A stretch of DNA of 9,615 bases from Pseudomonadota bacterium (GCA_023424095.1 JAFAEG010000037.1:1-9615); one strand, 5' to 3'. Counted from the stretch's first letter, positions 1 to 7,070 are shown. Translations and numbers: made by a program. The notes: a model not told the origin generated them from the sequence alone.

Positions 1-751
1 GGCCGACCCATCGGGTCGGCGCCACCATCATCATCTGCACGTCGGCCAGCGGTTCGCCGGAGGCATCCATGGCGACGACATGGTCACCCTTGGAGCGATA
101 GATCAGGAATGTTGAGCCGGGGTTCATCAGGAGGGTGGCGACGGCCATTCGCGCCTCGACGCCCCGATTTTCGGACGCGCCATGGAGCAGGCTGTTGTCC
201 ATGATCAGTGCCTCGCCCGCCTTGAAACGCAACCGGCGGGCATGGCGTTTGACGAGCCGGTCCCGATAGGAATCGAAGAAATCGCGTTGGTCATAGACGC
301 GCAAGAACCGGTACAGATGATGGGATCGGGGCACCACGAACGCCGCGCCCGTATCGGGGCCGCAATCCGATAGTGCGCACCACACCGCAATATTCGTTTC
401 GAACGGGTGCTCCGAAACGGGCGCATGCTGGTGGAGCTGGGTGTCCCGCGCACCCGCCGGTTTCGTGAACACTGTATTCACGGCTGGCGTGTAGTCGCAA
501 AAATGATGGGCCAGTCTCGGATAGATGACGTGCTGGACCAAGGCGTCGATCCGCGCTTTGAGATCCCGGCGATCATCATACATCGACAGATAATTGCCAG
601 TGGGCTGATGATTAATCGCCCAGTCGCCAGCATTGATCGCGGCGATTTCGGCTCGCAATGACCGGGCCGCTTCGGTTTCCAGCAGACGAGTTGTCACGAA
701 GCCTTCGCGAAGAAACTCTTCCTGTAAAGTCGGGTCGATGAGCGCTGGCAC
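1..751 (-). CDS. Phytanoyl-CoA dioxygenase (PhyH)-like 2-oxoglutarate/Fe(II) oxygenase, 3' end cut by window
   Basis: The first 250 residues are visible and the C-terminus lies beyond the left edge. The N-terminus has the family's usual opening (EEFLREGFV, residues 11-19, then an amphipathic helix rich in Leu, Arg and Glu). A cupin-like core follows: LHQHAP (106-111), AVWCALSD (122-129), GAAFVVPRSHHL (135-146) and the distal metal His190 in DNSLLHG, with Arg196 or Arg201 as candidate 2-oxoglutarate ligands. PhyH enzymes hydroxylate small or lipid substrates using Fe(II), O2 and 2-oxoglutarate in the cytoplasm. The usual proximal HxD appears here as His107-Gln-His109, so activity is uncertain. 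GTG at 751 is the only reasonable start: the in-frame stop is at 815-817, no ATG or TTG lies between, and a later start would remove the conserved N-terminus. No clear ribosome binding site precedes it. It is divergent from the sulfotransferase. Its GC content (about 60% by hand count) is lower than that of its neighbours. The substrate is unknown; a glycan or lipid modification would fit the context. Confidence 0.8.
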   Translation of the reverse strand, partial: MPALIDPTLQEEFLREGFVTTRLLETEAARSLRAEIAAINAGDWAINHQPTGNYLSMYDDRRDLKARIDALVQHVIYPRLAHHFCDYTPAVNTVFTKPAGARDTQLHQHAPVSEHPFETNIAVWCALSDCGPDTGAAFVVPRSHHLYRFLRVYDQRDFFDSYRDRLVKRHARRLRFKAGEALIMDNSLLHGASENRGVEARMAVATLLMNPGSTFLIYRSKGDHVVAMDASGEPLADVQMMMVAPTRWVG

Positions 752-781
752 GGCGAAACCGTAGATCGCGCCGTCGAGTCC

Positions 782-813
782 GCCAAGCGCAAAGCAAAGC
801 CCCGGCGCTTGGC
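782..813. repeat. Inverted repeat, 9-bp perfect arms
   Basis: Arms GCCAAGCGC (782-790) and GCGCTTGGC (805-813) are exact reverse complements separated by 14 bases. The repeat sits between the divergent starts of the dioxygenase (751) and the sulfotransferase (870). It could be an operator or an mRNA hairpin in the dioxygenase leader. It has no T-run, so it is not a typical intrinsic terminator. The structure is seen directly; the function is unknown. Confidence 0.5.
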
Positions 814-837
814 CTCAGGCTGCCGACCGCCTATCAG
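809..837 (+). promoter_or_regulatory. Weak sigma70-like promoter candidate for the sulfotransferase gene
   Basis: TTGGCC (809-814) and TATCAG (832-837) each match four of six consensus bases and are spaced by exactly 17 bases. A start of transcription near 843 would leave a short leader before the ribosome binding site at 859-864. The -10-like element overlaps the second inverted repeat. In GC-rich DNA such matches can arise by chance, so this is only a candidate. Confidence 0.25.
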
Positions 838-843
838 GCGGTC
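825..843. repeat. Inverted repeat, 7-bp perfect arms, possible operator
   Basis: GACCGCC (825-831) and GGCGGTC (837-843) are exact reverse complements around the 5-base spacer TATCA. The position, overlapping the -10-like element and 16 bases before the ribosome binding site of the sulfotransferase gene, would suit a dimeric repressor site or a small leader hairpin. No regulator gene is visible in the window. Confidence 0.45.
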
Positions 844-869
844 ACCCCGAAGCCTCGCAGGGAGCCGCG

Positions 870-1760
870 TTGAGCCTTCCTCACCTGATCCATGTCGGCC
901 TGCCGAAGACCGGTTCCACTTTCCTGCAGCATTGGTTCGAGCGGCACCCGCAAATCGCCTATGCCAAAGGGGGCATTGCGGGCTTCGCCGACATCTGGAA
1001 CCTGCCGCGCCGTGCCGCCGCCCCCGATCCCGCCTGGCGCTGCCGGGTCACCAGCGCCGAACAATTATCTTATCCGATCGAACAGCCGACCGAAGAAACG
1101 GTCGGCCCGGACTCCAGGCGTGCGACGGTGGAAGGCCAGGAACGGGTCTGCGACACCCTCCTTGAGCTGTTCCCCGATGCGCATCTGCTCGTCGTCACAC
1201 GCGGCTTTGCCAGCGTATTCCGGTCCAGTTATTCCCAATATCTGCGCAGCGGCGGCGACATGACGGCGGAGGAACTGCTGCCGATGATGGCCCGCGTCGC
1301 GGAATATGTCGGCCTTTACGACTATGACCGGATCGCGGCGATGTACCGCAGCCGCTTCGGCGACCGCGTTCTCGTCTTGCCGTATGAATGGCTGCGCGAC
1401 GACCGGATGGCCTTTCTCGCCGCGGTCGCCGGGCCGCTCGGGATCGAGCCGTTCGATCCAGGTCCGGAGCCGGTCAACGCCTCGCTCGGCGTGCCGCAAT
1501 TGCGCTGGTATCCGCGTCTTGCGAGGCGTTTCGCCCGCGTCCCCATCGCCCCATTGCGGCGCCGGCTGCTCGCTCAGCATCGCTGGCGCGCACAAAGAGG
1601 CGGCTGGGGCAAATTGATCGGCTTGCTCGAACGCGCCGGCCCCGCCTCGTCGCCATTGCCGGCCTTCTTGCCGGAAGAGTTAGCGCATCTTGCGCCGCTG
1701 GCCGCTCAGCTCCGCACCGAGTCCGCCTTCCGGCCCTATGCTGCGGACTATCTCGGTTGA
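870..1760 (+). CDS. Sulfotransferase family protein (PAPS-dependent type)
   Basis: This 296-residue protein has the two cofactor signatures of PAPS sulfotransferases. The 5'-phosphosulfate loop is LPKTGSTFLQ (residues 11-20, with Lys13). The 3'-phosphate region is VVTRGFASVFRSSYSQ (108-123), with Arg111 and Ser119 in the R-x7-S spacing. The family moves sulfate from PAPS to hydroxyl or amino groups of sugars, lipids or small molecules in the cytoplasm. The start is TTG at 870: AGGGAG (859-864) lies five bases upstream and the P-loop begins only ten residues in. No signal peptide or membrane segment is visible. The C-terminal third is rich in Arg and Leu and lacks recognisable motifs. It stops eight bases before the end of the convergent toroid-protein gene. 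With five glycosyltransferases alongside, sulfation of a surface glycan is the likely role; the acceptor cannot be read from the sequence. Confidence 0.82.
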   Translation: MSLPHLIHVGLPKTGSTFLQHWFERHPQIAYAKGGIAGFADIWNLPRRAAAPDPAWRCRVTSAEQLSYPIEQPTEETVGPDSRRATVEGQERVCDTLLELFPDAHLLVVTRGFASVFRSSYSQYLRSGGDMTAEELLPMMARVAEYVGLYDYDRIAAMYRSRFGDRVLVLPYEWLRDDRMAFLAAVAGPLGIEPFDPGPEPVNASLGVPQLRWYPRLARRFARVPIAPLRRRLLAQHRWRAQRGGWGKLIGLLERAGPASSPLPAFLPEELAHLAPLAAQLRTESAFRPYAADYLG

Positions 1761-1768
1761 GAGTGGTG

Positions 1769-2767
1769 TCAGCGGGCGAGCGCCTCGACCGCGAACGCCG
1801 TCGTTAGCGCTTCGGAGCCCCAGCGCGGGGTGTCCGGATGGGGATCGTCGAAGCCGCCTTCGCGCCGCCGCCTGCGGCCGCCATGGTAGAAAGCGGCGCG
1901 GGGCCAGGAGCCGTCGTCCGCCTGCAACGCGATCAGGCGCGCGATCCGGCCCTCGTCCGGTCGCTCGCCCAGCGACCCGCTCGCGCACAGGGCCAGCGCC
2001 AGTTGCAGCGCATTTTCGGGCTCGGCCGAGGCCAATTTCGCGCTCAGCAGCGCGCACGCCTCGTCCGAACGGCCGGCGAGGGCGCGGGCCAGGAAATACC
2101 AGATGACGAACGGCTGATCATACCATTTGTCGCACTGCCGCTCGCGACCTTCGCGCAGGATTGCGGTGAGGAAAGCCACCACCGCCTGGTCCCGATCGAA
2201 GCGGCCCAGGTGGTACAGGGCATTGGCGTTCACCACTGCATCCACGTCGTGCGGCTTCGCCGACGTCTTCCGGAAGAACATCAGCAAGGTCGGGGCGTGC
2301 GCCAGTTGCTGCGCGACCACGGCCATGTGGCGCGGGCCGCTCCAGCGCAGGCGCGGCGAGAGCCAGGTGAAGAACAGGCCGTTGCCATTGCTATTGGCGA
2401 GCAGCAGGTCGCGATTGGCGGGCACGGCACGCCCGGCCTTGGCCATCGCCAGCGCCGCGCAGCTGCTGTCATCGAGGTCGGGCGGCAGGCTGGCATGGTG
2501 CGGATGGCTGCGCGGCCAGTGCCGCCACAGGCCGTGCGGCAGCATCTCCGCTTCCAGAAAGGCGCAAATCCGATCCCGCACGCCGGCCGCCGCCGGGCAG
2601 AAGGACAAAGACCAGGCGGCGAGTGCGCTCGGGAAGATGGACGGGTCCAGCGCCTCGCCTGTCATCAGCGTAGGATCGGTCGACGCGTAGACCGGTAATT
2701 CCCCGCTCGGCAGTTGCACAGCCTCCAGAAACGCCACCGCGCGTGTTAGGCTGTCTTCAGCCGTCAT
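1769..2767 (-). CDS. Alpha/alpha-toroid (terpenoid cyclase/prenyltransferase-like) protein with DxDD motif
   Basis: This 332-residue protein looks like one alpha/alpha-barrel domain of the terpene-cyclase superfamily. Three QW-like repeats are visible: FLEAVQLPSGE (13-23), FLEAEMLPHGLW (70-81) and LIALQADDGSW (278-288), the last matching L-x3-Q-x3-G-x-W. PDLDDSSCAALAMA (96-109) resembles the DxDDTA catalytic motif of class II terpene cyclases (squalene-hopene and copalyl diphosphate types), with Asp97, Asp99 and Asp100. WGSEALTTAFAVEAL (316-330) is the kind of closing helix such domains have. At 332 residues it is much shorter than squalene-hopene cyclase (about 630) or plant class II cyclases. 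It may be a single-domain cyclase, a relative acting on another substrate, or a non-catalytic scaffold. No signal peptide or membrane anchor is seen. The ATG at 2767 overlaps the GT4 stop as ATGA, implying translational coupling. The fold is inferred from motifs; the activity is unknown. Confidence 0.62.
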   Translation of the reverse strand: MTAEDSLTRAVAFLEAVQLPSGELPVYASTDPTLMTGEALDPSIFPSALAAWSLSFCPAAAGVRDRICAFLEAEMLPHGLWRHWPRSHPHHASLPPDLDDSSCAALAMAKAGRAVPANRDLLLANSNGNGLFFTWLSPRLRWSGPRHMAVVAQQLAHAPTLLMFFRKTSAKPHDVDAVVNANALYHLGRFDRDQAVVAFLTAILREGRERQCDKWYDQPFVIWYFLARALAGRSDEACALLSAKLASAEPENALQLALALCASGSLGERPDEGRIARLIALQADDGSWPRAAFYHGGRRRRREGGFDDPHPDTPRWGSEALTTAFAVEALAR

Positions 2768-3948
2768 GCCCCGGTGCCGCTATCGTCGAGCAAGGCGAGC
2801 AGGCGACCGGCGAAGTCCGTTTCGGGCGACGGCGGGACGAGCGTGCGGATCTGCCGCGCAGCCTCCGCCCCGATCTGCGGCCAGTTCGCCCGCGCCTGCC
2901 ATGCCCGCTCCAGCGCCTCGTCGACGTTGTCGTCGGTGGGCGCGGCGGCGAGGAAGCCGGTGAGATTGTCGGTCAGCACTTCGGCATTGCCGGCCACGTC
3001 GGTGACGATCGCAACGCGCCCGGACAGCATTGCTTCGACCAGCACCAAAGGCAGCCCTTCGCAATGCGATGGCAGCAACAGGCCGTGATGATCCCGCCAG
3101 ATCGCAGCCACGTCGTCTGCAAAGCCGTCGAAGCGCACATTTGTGAGGCCCAGATAGGCCGCGCTCTGGCGCAGCGCTTCCTCATGCAAGCCGGCGCCGA
3201 AGAAGGTCACATCGAGGGGGCGGTTCCGCCATTTCTCGCGCGCCAGCACGCGCAGGATGATGTCCTGCCCCTTCTCGCGCGGGAACAGCCGGCCGACGCA
3301 GGCGAGCCGAAGCCGTTGATTGTCCGCCGGCCAGGGCTGCGGCGCGTCGAACGGGACGAGGAAAGGATTGCGGACCACGACGCCATTCGGAAGCGGGCGG
3401 GCGAGCTGCTGCTCGGTCAGCGTCAGATTGTGCTGCGAGACGAAGCAAACCTGCTGCGCCCCCGCATACATGGCCTGCAGTTCGGCGAGCTGATCGTCGC
3501 TCGGCCAGTACATTTCCGCCACCTTCTGGACGACCAGCACATAAGGCACGCCGCGCCTGCGCAGCCTCTTGGCGTAAAACAGCCCGTCCAGATTGCCGCC
3601 CTGTGACAGCACGATAAGGTCGGCCCGCGACCGGCGCAGGAAGCCCCGCAGCCGCATGGCGCGAATGATGTGATCGAACGGCCAGGAGAAGAGCACGAGC
3701 AGCGCCACGAGCCGCTGCGGGACGAGCGGAATATGCCGCAAATCGGTAAGCGGCACGCCGAGCGCCGCGAGGTCGGCGACGCGGCGGATTTTCCGGTCGA
3801 GGCCCGCTTTGCCGACGGTGACGGTCACCCCGCGCCGCGCCAGCATTGCCGCGGCGGCAGTCCACAATTCCTCGCTGCCGCCCCAGCCCGAATTGCTGCT
3901 CAGGAAGGCGATGCGGCGGGGCCGGTCGGCGGGTCGATCATCAGTCAC
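2764..3948 (-). CDS. Glycosyltransferase family 4 (GT-B fold)
   Basis: This is a retaining GT4 enzyme that would move a sugar from a nucleotide-sugar donor to a growing glycan at the cytoplasmic face of the membrane. From the upstream GTG at 3984 the protein is 406 residues; from the GTG at 3948, preferred here, it is 394. Residue numbers below use the longer form. The N-terminal Rossmann half opens with RIAFLSSNSGWGGSE (24-38), whose glycine-rich loop is typical. The donor-binding half contains VGRLFPREKGQD (230-241) and the E-x7-E signature EGLPLVLVE (309-317, Glu309 and Glu317). A hydrophobic stretch at about 90-106 suits membrane association. The start is uncertain: neither GTG has a good ribosome binding site. 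The shorter form loses only a non-conserved Arg-rich tail and leaves 71 bases to the divergent GT2 gene, enough for promoters. It is the first gene of a two-gene unit with the toroid protein. Donor and acceptor cannot be assigned. Confidence 0.88.
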   Translation of the reverse strand: MTDDRPADRPRRIAFLSSNSGWGGSEELWTAAAAMLARRGVTVTVGKAGLDRKIRRVADLAALGVPLTDLRHIPLVPQRLVALLVLFSWPFDHIIRAMRLRGFLRRSRADLIVLSQGGNLDGLFYAKRLRRRGVPYVLVVQKVAEMYWPSDDQLAELQAMYAGAQQVCFVSQHNLTLTEQQLARPLPNGVVVRNPFLVPFDAPQPWPADNQRLRLACVGRLFPREKGQDIILRVLAREKWRNRPLDVTFFGAGLHEEALRQSAAYLGLTNVRFDGFADDVAAIWRDHHGLLLPSHCEGLPLVLVEAMLSGRVAIVTDVAGNAEVLTDNLTGFLAAAPTDDNVDEALERAWQARANWPQIGAEAARQIRTLVPPSPETDFAGRLLALLDDSGTGA

Positions 3949-4019
3949 GGCGCAGGCTATAGCCGCGCATCGGCGCCGGTCCACAATTTGACTTTGCCGA
4001 TTGCCGCCTCGAACAGCGG

Positions 4020-5075
4020 ATGGTGAGCAGCCCCGCCGGATCAGAGCCGCTGGTTTCGATCGTCATTCCGGCGTTCAATGCTGCTGACACGCTGGCCGAA
4101 ACGCTCGCGAGCGCTGCCGCGCAGAGCCACCCGGCGACAGAGATCATCATCGTCGACGACGGTTCGACCGACTCGACCGCGCGGATCGCCGCCGATTTCT
4201 GCGCGCGCCACCCGCACGCCCGGCTGATCAGTCAGGACAATCGGGGCGTCGCGGCAGCGCGGAATCGCGGCATTGCCGAGGCGAAGGGCGAATATGTCGC
4301 GCCGCTCGACGCGGACGATCTGTGGCATCCCGACAGGATCGCGCGGCAAGTCGCGGTGGCGGGGCCTGAGGACGGCTTCGTCTATTGCTGGTCGCGCGAC
4401 ATTGACGAGGCGGGCTTGGTCTGGCGCGATGGTCCCCGTCCGCGCCACACGGGGCGGCTGTTCCTGCGCATGCTCGCGGACAATTTCGTCGGCAATGGCA
4501 GCGCCTTGCTCGTGCGCCGCGCGGCGGCCGAGGCCGTTGGCGGCTATGACGAAAGCTTGCGGGCACAAGGCCGGCAGGGTTGCGAGGACATCTTGTTCCA
4601 GCTGCGCCTGGCTGAGCGCTACCCCGGCGCGGTCGCGCCCTCATATCTTGTCGGCTATCGCCAGCGCGCGGCGGCGATGTCAGCCGATCCGAAGGCGATG
4701 TTCCGGTCGTGGGGCGCGGCACGAACGATGCTCTCGCTCACAGGATCAGCTGTTCGCCGCGCCGATCGCTGGAGCATGGCGCGGCGACGGCTGCACTTTG
4801 CGGAAAGCCTCGCCTGGCGCGGCAAGTGGCTCGCTGCGTCGCCTTATGCCGCGGCCGCCTTTGCCCGGGATCCGCAATGGGGAGTGACGGAGATCCGGCG
4901 GTTGCTCGCGCGTCGCCGGGAGCGTGGCTTGGAGCGATCGGTGCCCGTGCTGTTCGGCGCGCTCGATCCGGACCAGGCTTGGGCCGAGCCACGCGCCAGC
5001 GCGGCGGGCCTCGAACGGCTCGAGCAAGAGCGTCACGACCGCCTTGCGCGTGAGGAGGCCGAACTCAGTCGGTAA
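4020..5075 (+). CDS. Glycosyltransferase family 2 (GT-A fold)
   Basis: This is a 351-residue inverting GT2 enzyme. The nucleotide-binding strand is VSIVIPAFNA (12-21), followed by IIIVDDGSTDST (42-53), NRGVAAARNRG (74-84) and the metal-binding PLDADDLW (95-102, Asp97-Ala-Asp99-Asp100). The catalytic-base region is GCEDILFQLRLAERY (187-201, Glu189-Asp190). No transmembrane segments are visible, so it probably acts on a lipid-linked or soluble acceptor in the cytoplasm. The Arg-rich C-terminal 120 residues have no recognised domain and end in a charged helix. The start is ATG at 4020, with a weak ribosome binding site. It is divergent from the GT4 gene and overlaps the convergent GT2 gene at 5065 by 11 bases. 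It stands alone on the + strand between two minus-strand units, so it must have its own promoter. Sugar specificity is unknown. Confidence 0.9.
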   Translation: MVSSPAGSEPLVSIVIPAFNAADTLAETLASAAAQSHPATEIIIVDDGSTDSTARIAADFCARHPHARLISQDNRGVAAARNRGIAEAKGEYVAPLDADDLWHPDRIARQVAVAGPEDGFVYCWSRDIDEAGLVWRDGPRPRHTGRLFLRMLADNFVGNGSALLVRRAAAEAVGGYDESLRAQGRQGCEDILFQLRLAERYPGAVAPSYLVGYRQRAAAMSADPKAMFRSWGAARTMLSLTGSAVRRADRWSMARRRLHFAESLAWRGKWLAASPYAAAAFARDPQWGVTEIRRLLARRRERGLERSVPVLFGALDPDQAWAEPRASAAGLERLEQERHDRLAREEAELSR

Positions 5076-6048
5076 GCGCGACGCCGGGACGCCATGGCAC
5101 GAGTTCGCGCCCGCTCAGCAGGCGGTTTGCGCGGCGGTTGCCGGTCGCCAGCCGGGAACGAAGCAGCGCGCGCAACGGCCCGGGTGCGACCTGCGCCGCT
5201 GCGGCCCAGCCGAGCAACCTGATCGACTCGCGGTCGAGCCCGAGCTTGGCCCGCCGCAACACCCGGCCCAGCAAACGCGGCCTGCCACCGCTCCACAGCA
5301 AGGTCGCGCCGATGTGGCGAAAGGCGGCGGGGGCGACGCGCGAAGAGGATGCTCGCCCGTCTGGGGCGAGCGTTCGCGCCATCCGGTCCATGGCGGCTTC
5401 GAGCTCGGTCAGCCCCTCCTGCAGGCGGGTCGTGTCTGCATTCTGCCGGTAAGCGGCGATTGCATGCGGGATCACCCAGATGCTGCCCGCCTCGCTTATG
5501 CGGAGGAAGAAATCGACATCCTCCCATTTCTCCGTGCCGGCCCGGTAGCCGCCGATCCTTTCCCACGCCTCGCGGCGGAACATCGCCGAACTGTGCGGGA
5601 AGGGCGCGAAGTTCGAGGCGCGCATCAGGCGCGCCAGATCGGGCGCGCGAACGCGGCGTCCGTTTCCGTCGATGGTCCAGGCGAGACCCCCGATCAGCAT
5701 CGCATCGGGCTGCGCGGTGAAGGCCGCCACCTGCGCGGAAAGGCGGCCGGGCAGCATCAGATCGTCGGCATCCAGCCGCGCGATCAATGGCGCGCGGGCA
5801 AGCTCGACGATCCGGTTCGAACTGCCCACCGGCCCAAGCCGCGCGTCGCCGCGCTCGACCCGGATGCGCGGATCGCGTTCTGCCCAGCCTGCCATTTTAG
5901 CCGCCGAGCCATCGGTGGAACCGTCATCGTAGAGAAGGATTTCGCATTCGGTGAAATCCTGCGCGACGGCGCTGGCGAGGCAGGCGTCGAGATGGGCTTC
6001 GGCGTCGAACACCGGTACGACGACGCTGACCGCGGGTGCCCCGGGCAT
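5065..6048 (-). CDS. Glycosyltransferase family 2, downstream member of a tandem pair
   Basis: The protein is 327 residues with the full GT2 GT-A set: VSVVVPVFDAEAHL (7-20), LLYDDGSTDGSA (38-49), ARLDADDLMLPGRL (90-103, with the Asp93-Ala-Asp95-Asp96 metal site), PHSSAMFRREAWERIGGY (151-168) and the catalytic-base region KWEDVDFFLRISEAG (174-188). The frame stays open for over 400 codons upstream, but the first part is out of phase with known sequence. The ATG at 6048 is chosen because the GT2 fold starts there and its A overlaps the upstream TGA (TGATG, 6046-6050), implying translational coupling. Residues from about 240 on share a pattern with the upstream neighbour (RxxLG, a Trp-rich segment, and a VPWRPG-like end), so the two genes look like a tandem duplication. 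It is the last gene of a three-gene operon and converges on the + strand GT2 gene with an 11-base overlap. Confidence 0.9.
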   Translation of the reverse strand: MPGAPAVSVVVPVFDAEAHLDACLASAVAQDFTECEILLYDDGSTDGSAAKMAGWAERDPRIRVERGDARLGPVGSSNRIVELARAPLIARLDADDLMLPGRLSAQVAAFTAQPDAMLIGGLAWTIDGNGRRVRAPDLARLMRASNFAPFPHSSAMFRREAWERIGGYRAGTEKWEDVDFFLRISEAGSIWVIPHAIAAYRQNADTTRLQEGLTELEAAMDRMARTLAPDGRASSSRVAPAAFRHIGATLLWSGGRPRLLGRVLRRAKLGLDRESIRLLGWAAAAQVAPGPLRALLRSRLATGNRRANRLLSGRELVPWRPGVALTD

Positions 6049-7070
6049 CAGCCGCGCTCGTCCACCGGTGCACCGCGTAACGGCTGCCAGGCGATGACCT
6101 CCGCACCGCCAAGCTGCTTGCGTGCCGAGCGATTGCGCCACCGGGTCAGCAGCCGCAGCGTGCCGCGCAGGGACTTTGGCGAAACGCTCGCCCAGCCGAC
6201 GAAGGCCAGGCTCTCGACGCTTGCCCAATTGAACCCCAGGCGCCCGCGCCGGAGCAATTGTGGCAGGGCGAGCGCGCGTTCTCCCGCCCAGACCCGCGAC
6301 CAGCTTCTGGCGACGAAGACGCGCGGATGCAGCCGGGTATCGAGCGGCACTTTGCCCGTCGGGCAGAAATCGGCGCCGGCCTTTACCGCCTGGGCGGAGC
6401 GGTACATCGCCTCCAGCGAGCGCTCGACCTTCAGCGTGTCGTCGCGGGTGCGGATGCTGGTTCGGGAGTGGCGATAGGTGCTCACAGGGCGGACCGAGAC
6501 CAGGATGCGGCCGAGCCGCGCCATGCGCCAATAGAGGTCGAGATCCTCCCAATAATCCGCGGCGCTGCGATAACCGCCCGCCGCATTGAAGGCCGCGCGG
6601 CGAAACATCGCCGACGAATGGGCCAGGGGGGCGAACACGCCGGGTCGAAGCAGCCGCCACAGATCGACCGGATGCGCCTGCTCGCCGCGCCAGTCGATCG
6701 CCTCCGCCGGCGCGCCGGTCAGCACGCAATCGGGATTGTCGCGCATGATTGCGACCTGCCGGGCCAGCCGGTCCGGATGCGACAGATCGTCGGCATGGGC
6801 AATGGCGACCAACGCCGCCGCCGCTTCGCTCACTGCCCAGTTGCCGGCCGCGGCCACGCCGGATTTGACCGGCCGCCGGGCAACCCGGATCCGCTTGTCC
6901 TCGGCGGCGAGGCGCTGGACAATTTCGGTCGTGCCGTCGTCCGACCCGTCGTCGCAGATCACCAGCTCGAAATCGGTGAAACTCTGGGCCAGAATGCTGC
7001 GCACCGCATCCGCGATGTGCGGCTCGCCATTGTGCACGGGCAGGACGACGCTGACGGCCGGGACGCTCAT
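6048..7070 (-). CDS. Glycosyltransferase family 2, upstream member of a tandem pair
   Basis: The protein is 340 residues with a GT-A core: VSVVLPVHNGEPHI (6-19), LVICDDGSDDGT (36-47), AIAHADDLSHPDRL (89-102), PLAHSSAMFRRAAFNAAGGY (148-167) and DYWEDLDLYWRMARLG (172-187). At the metal site the first Asp of the usual DxD is His92 while Asp94 and Asp95 are kept; this variation is found in other GT2 enzymes and need not abolish activity. The ATG at 7070 has AGGGAG four bases upstream and overlaps the stop of the preceding gene as ATGA (7067-7070), so translation is probably coupled. It is clearly paralogous to the downstream GT2 across the whole length, including the C-terminal tail (about residues 240-340), which has no recognised domain. 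The pair probably adds two sugars in succession to the same glycan; donors are unknown. Confidence 0.9.
   Translation of the reverse strand: MSVPAVSVVLPVHNGEPHIADAVRSILAQSFTDFELVICDDGSDDGTTEIVQRLAAEDKRIRVARRPVKSGVAAAGNWAVSEAAAALVAIAHADDLSHPDRLARQVAIMRDNPDCVLTGAPAEAIDWRGEQAHPVDLWRLLRPGVFAPLAHSSAMFRRAAFNAAGGYRSAADYWEDLDLYWRMARLGRILVSVRPVSTYRHSRTSIRTRDDTLKVERSLEAMYRSAQAVKAGADFCPTGKVPLDTRLHPRVFVARSWSRVWAGERALALPQLLRRGRLGFNWASVESLAFVGWASVSPKSLRGTLRLLTRWRNRSARKQLGGAEVIAWQPLRGAPVDERG

Noticed and set aside
1838..2698. Plus-strand frame of 286 residues opposite the toroid-protein gene
   Set aside because: Its composition (Arg, Gln, Gly, Ala rich, no motifs) is typical of an antisense shadow in GC-rich DNA; the minus strand carries clear motifs and an ATGA junction.
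2743..3606. Plus-strand frame of 287 residues opposite the GT4 gene
   Set aside because: It has no recognisable motif and lies fully opposite a well-supported GT4 coding region.
4924..6477. Plus-strand frame of 517 residues spanning the end of one GT2 and the opposite strand of two others
   Set aside because: It is long only because GC-rich DNA has few stops. It lacks domain signatures and crosses three well-supported genes.
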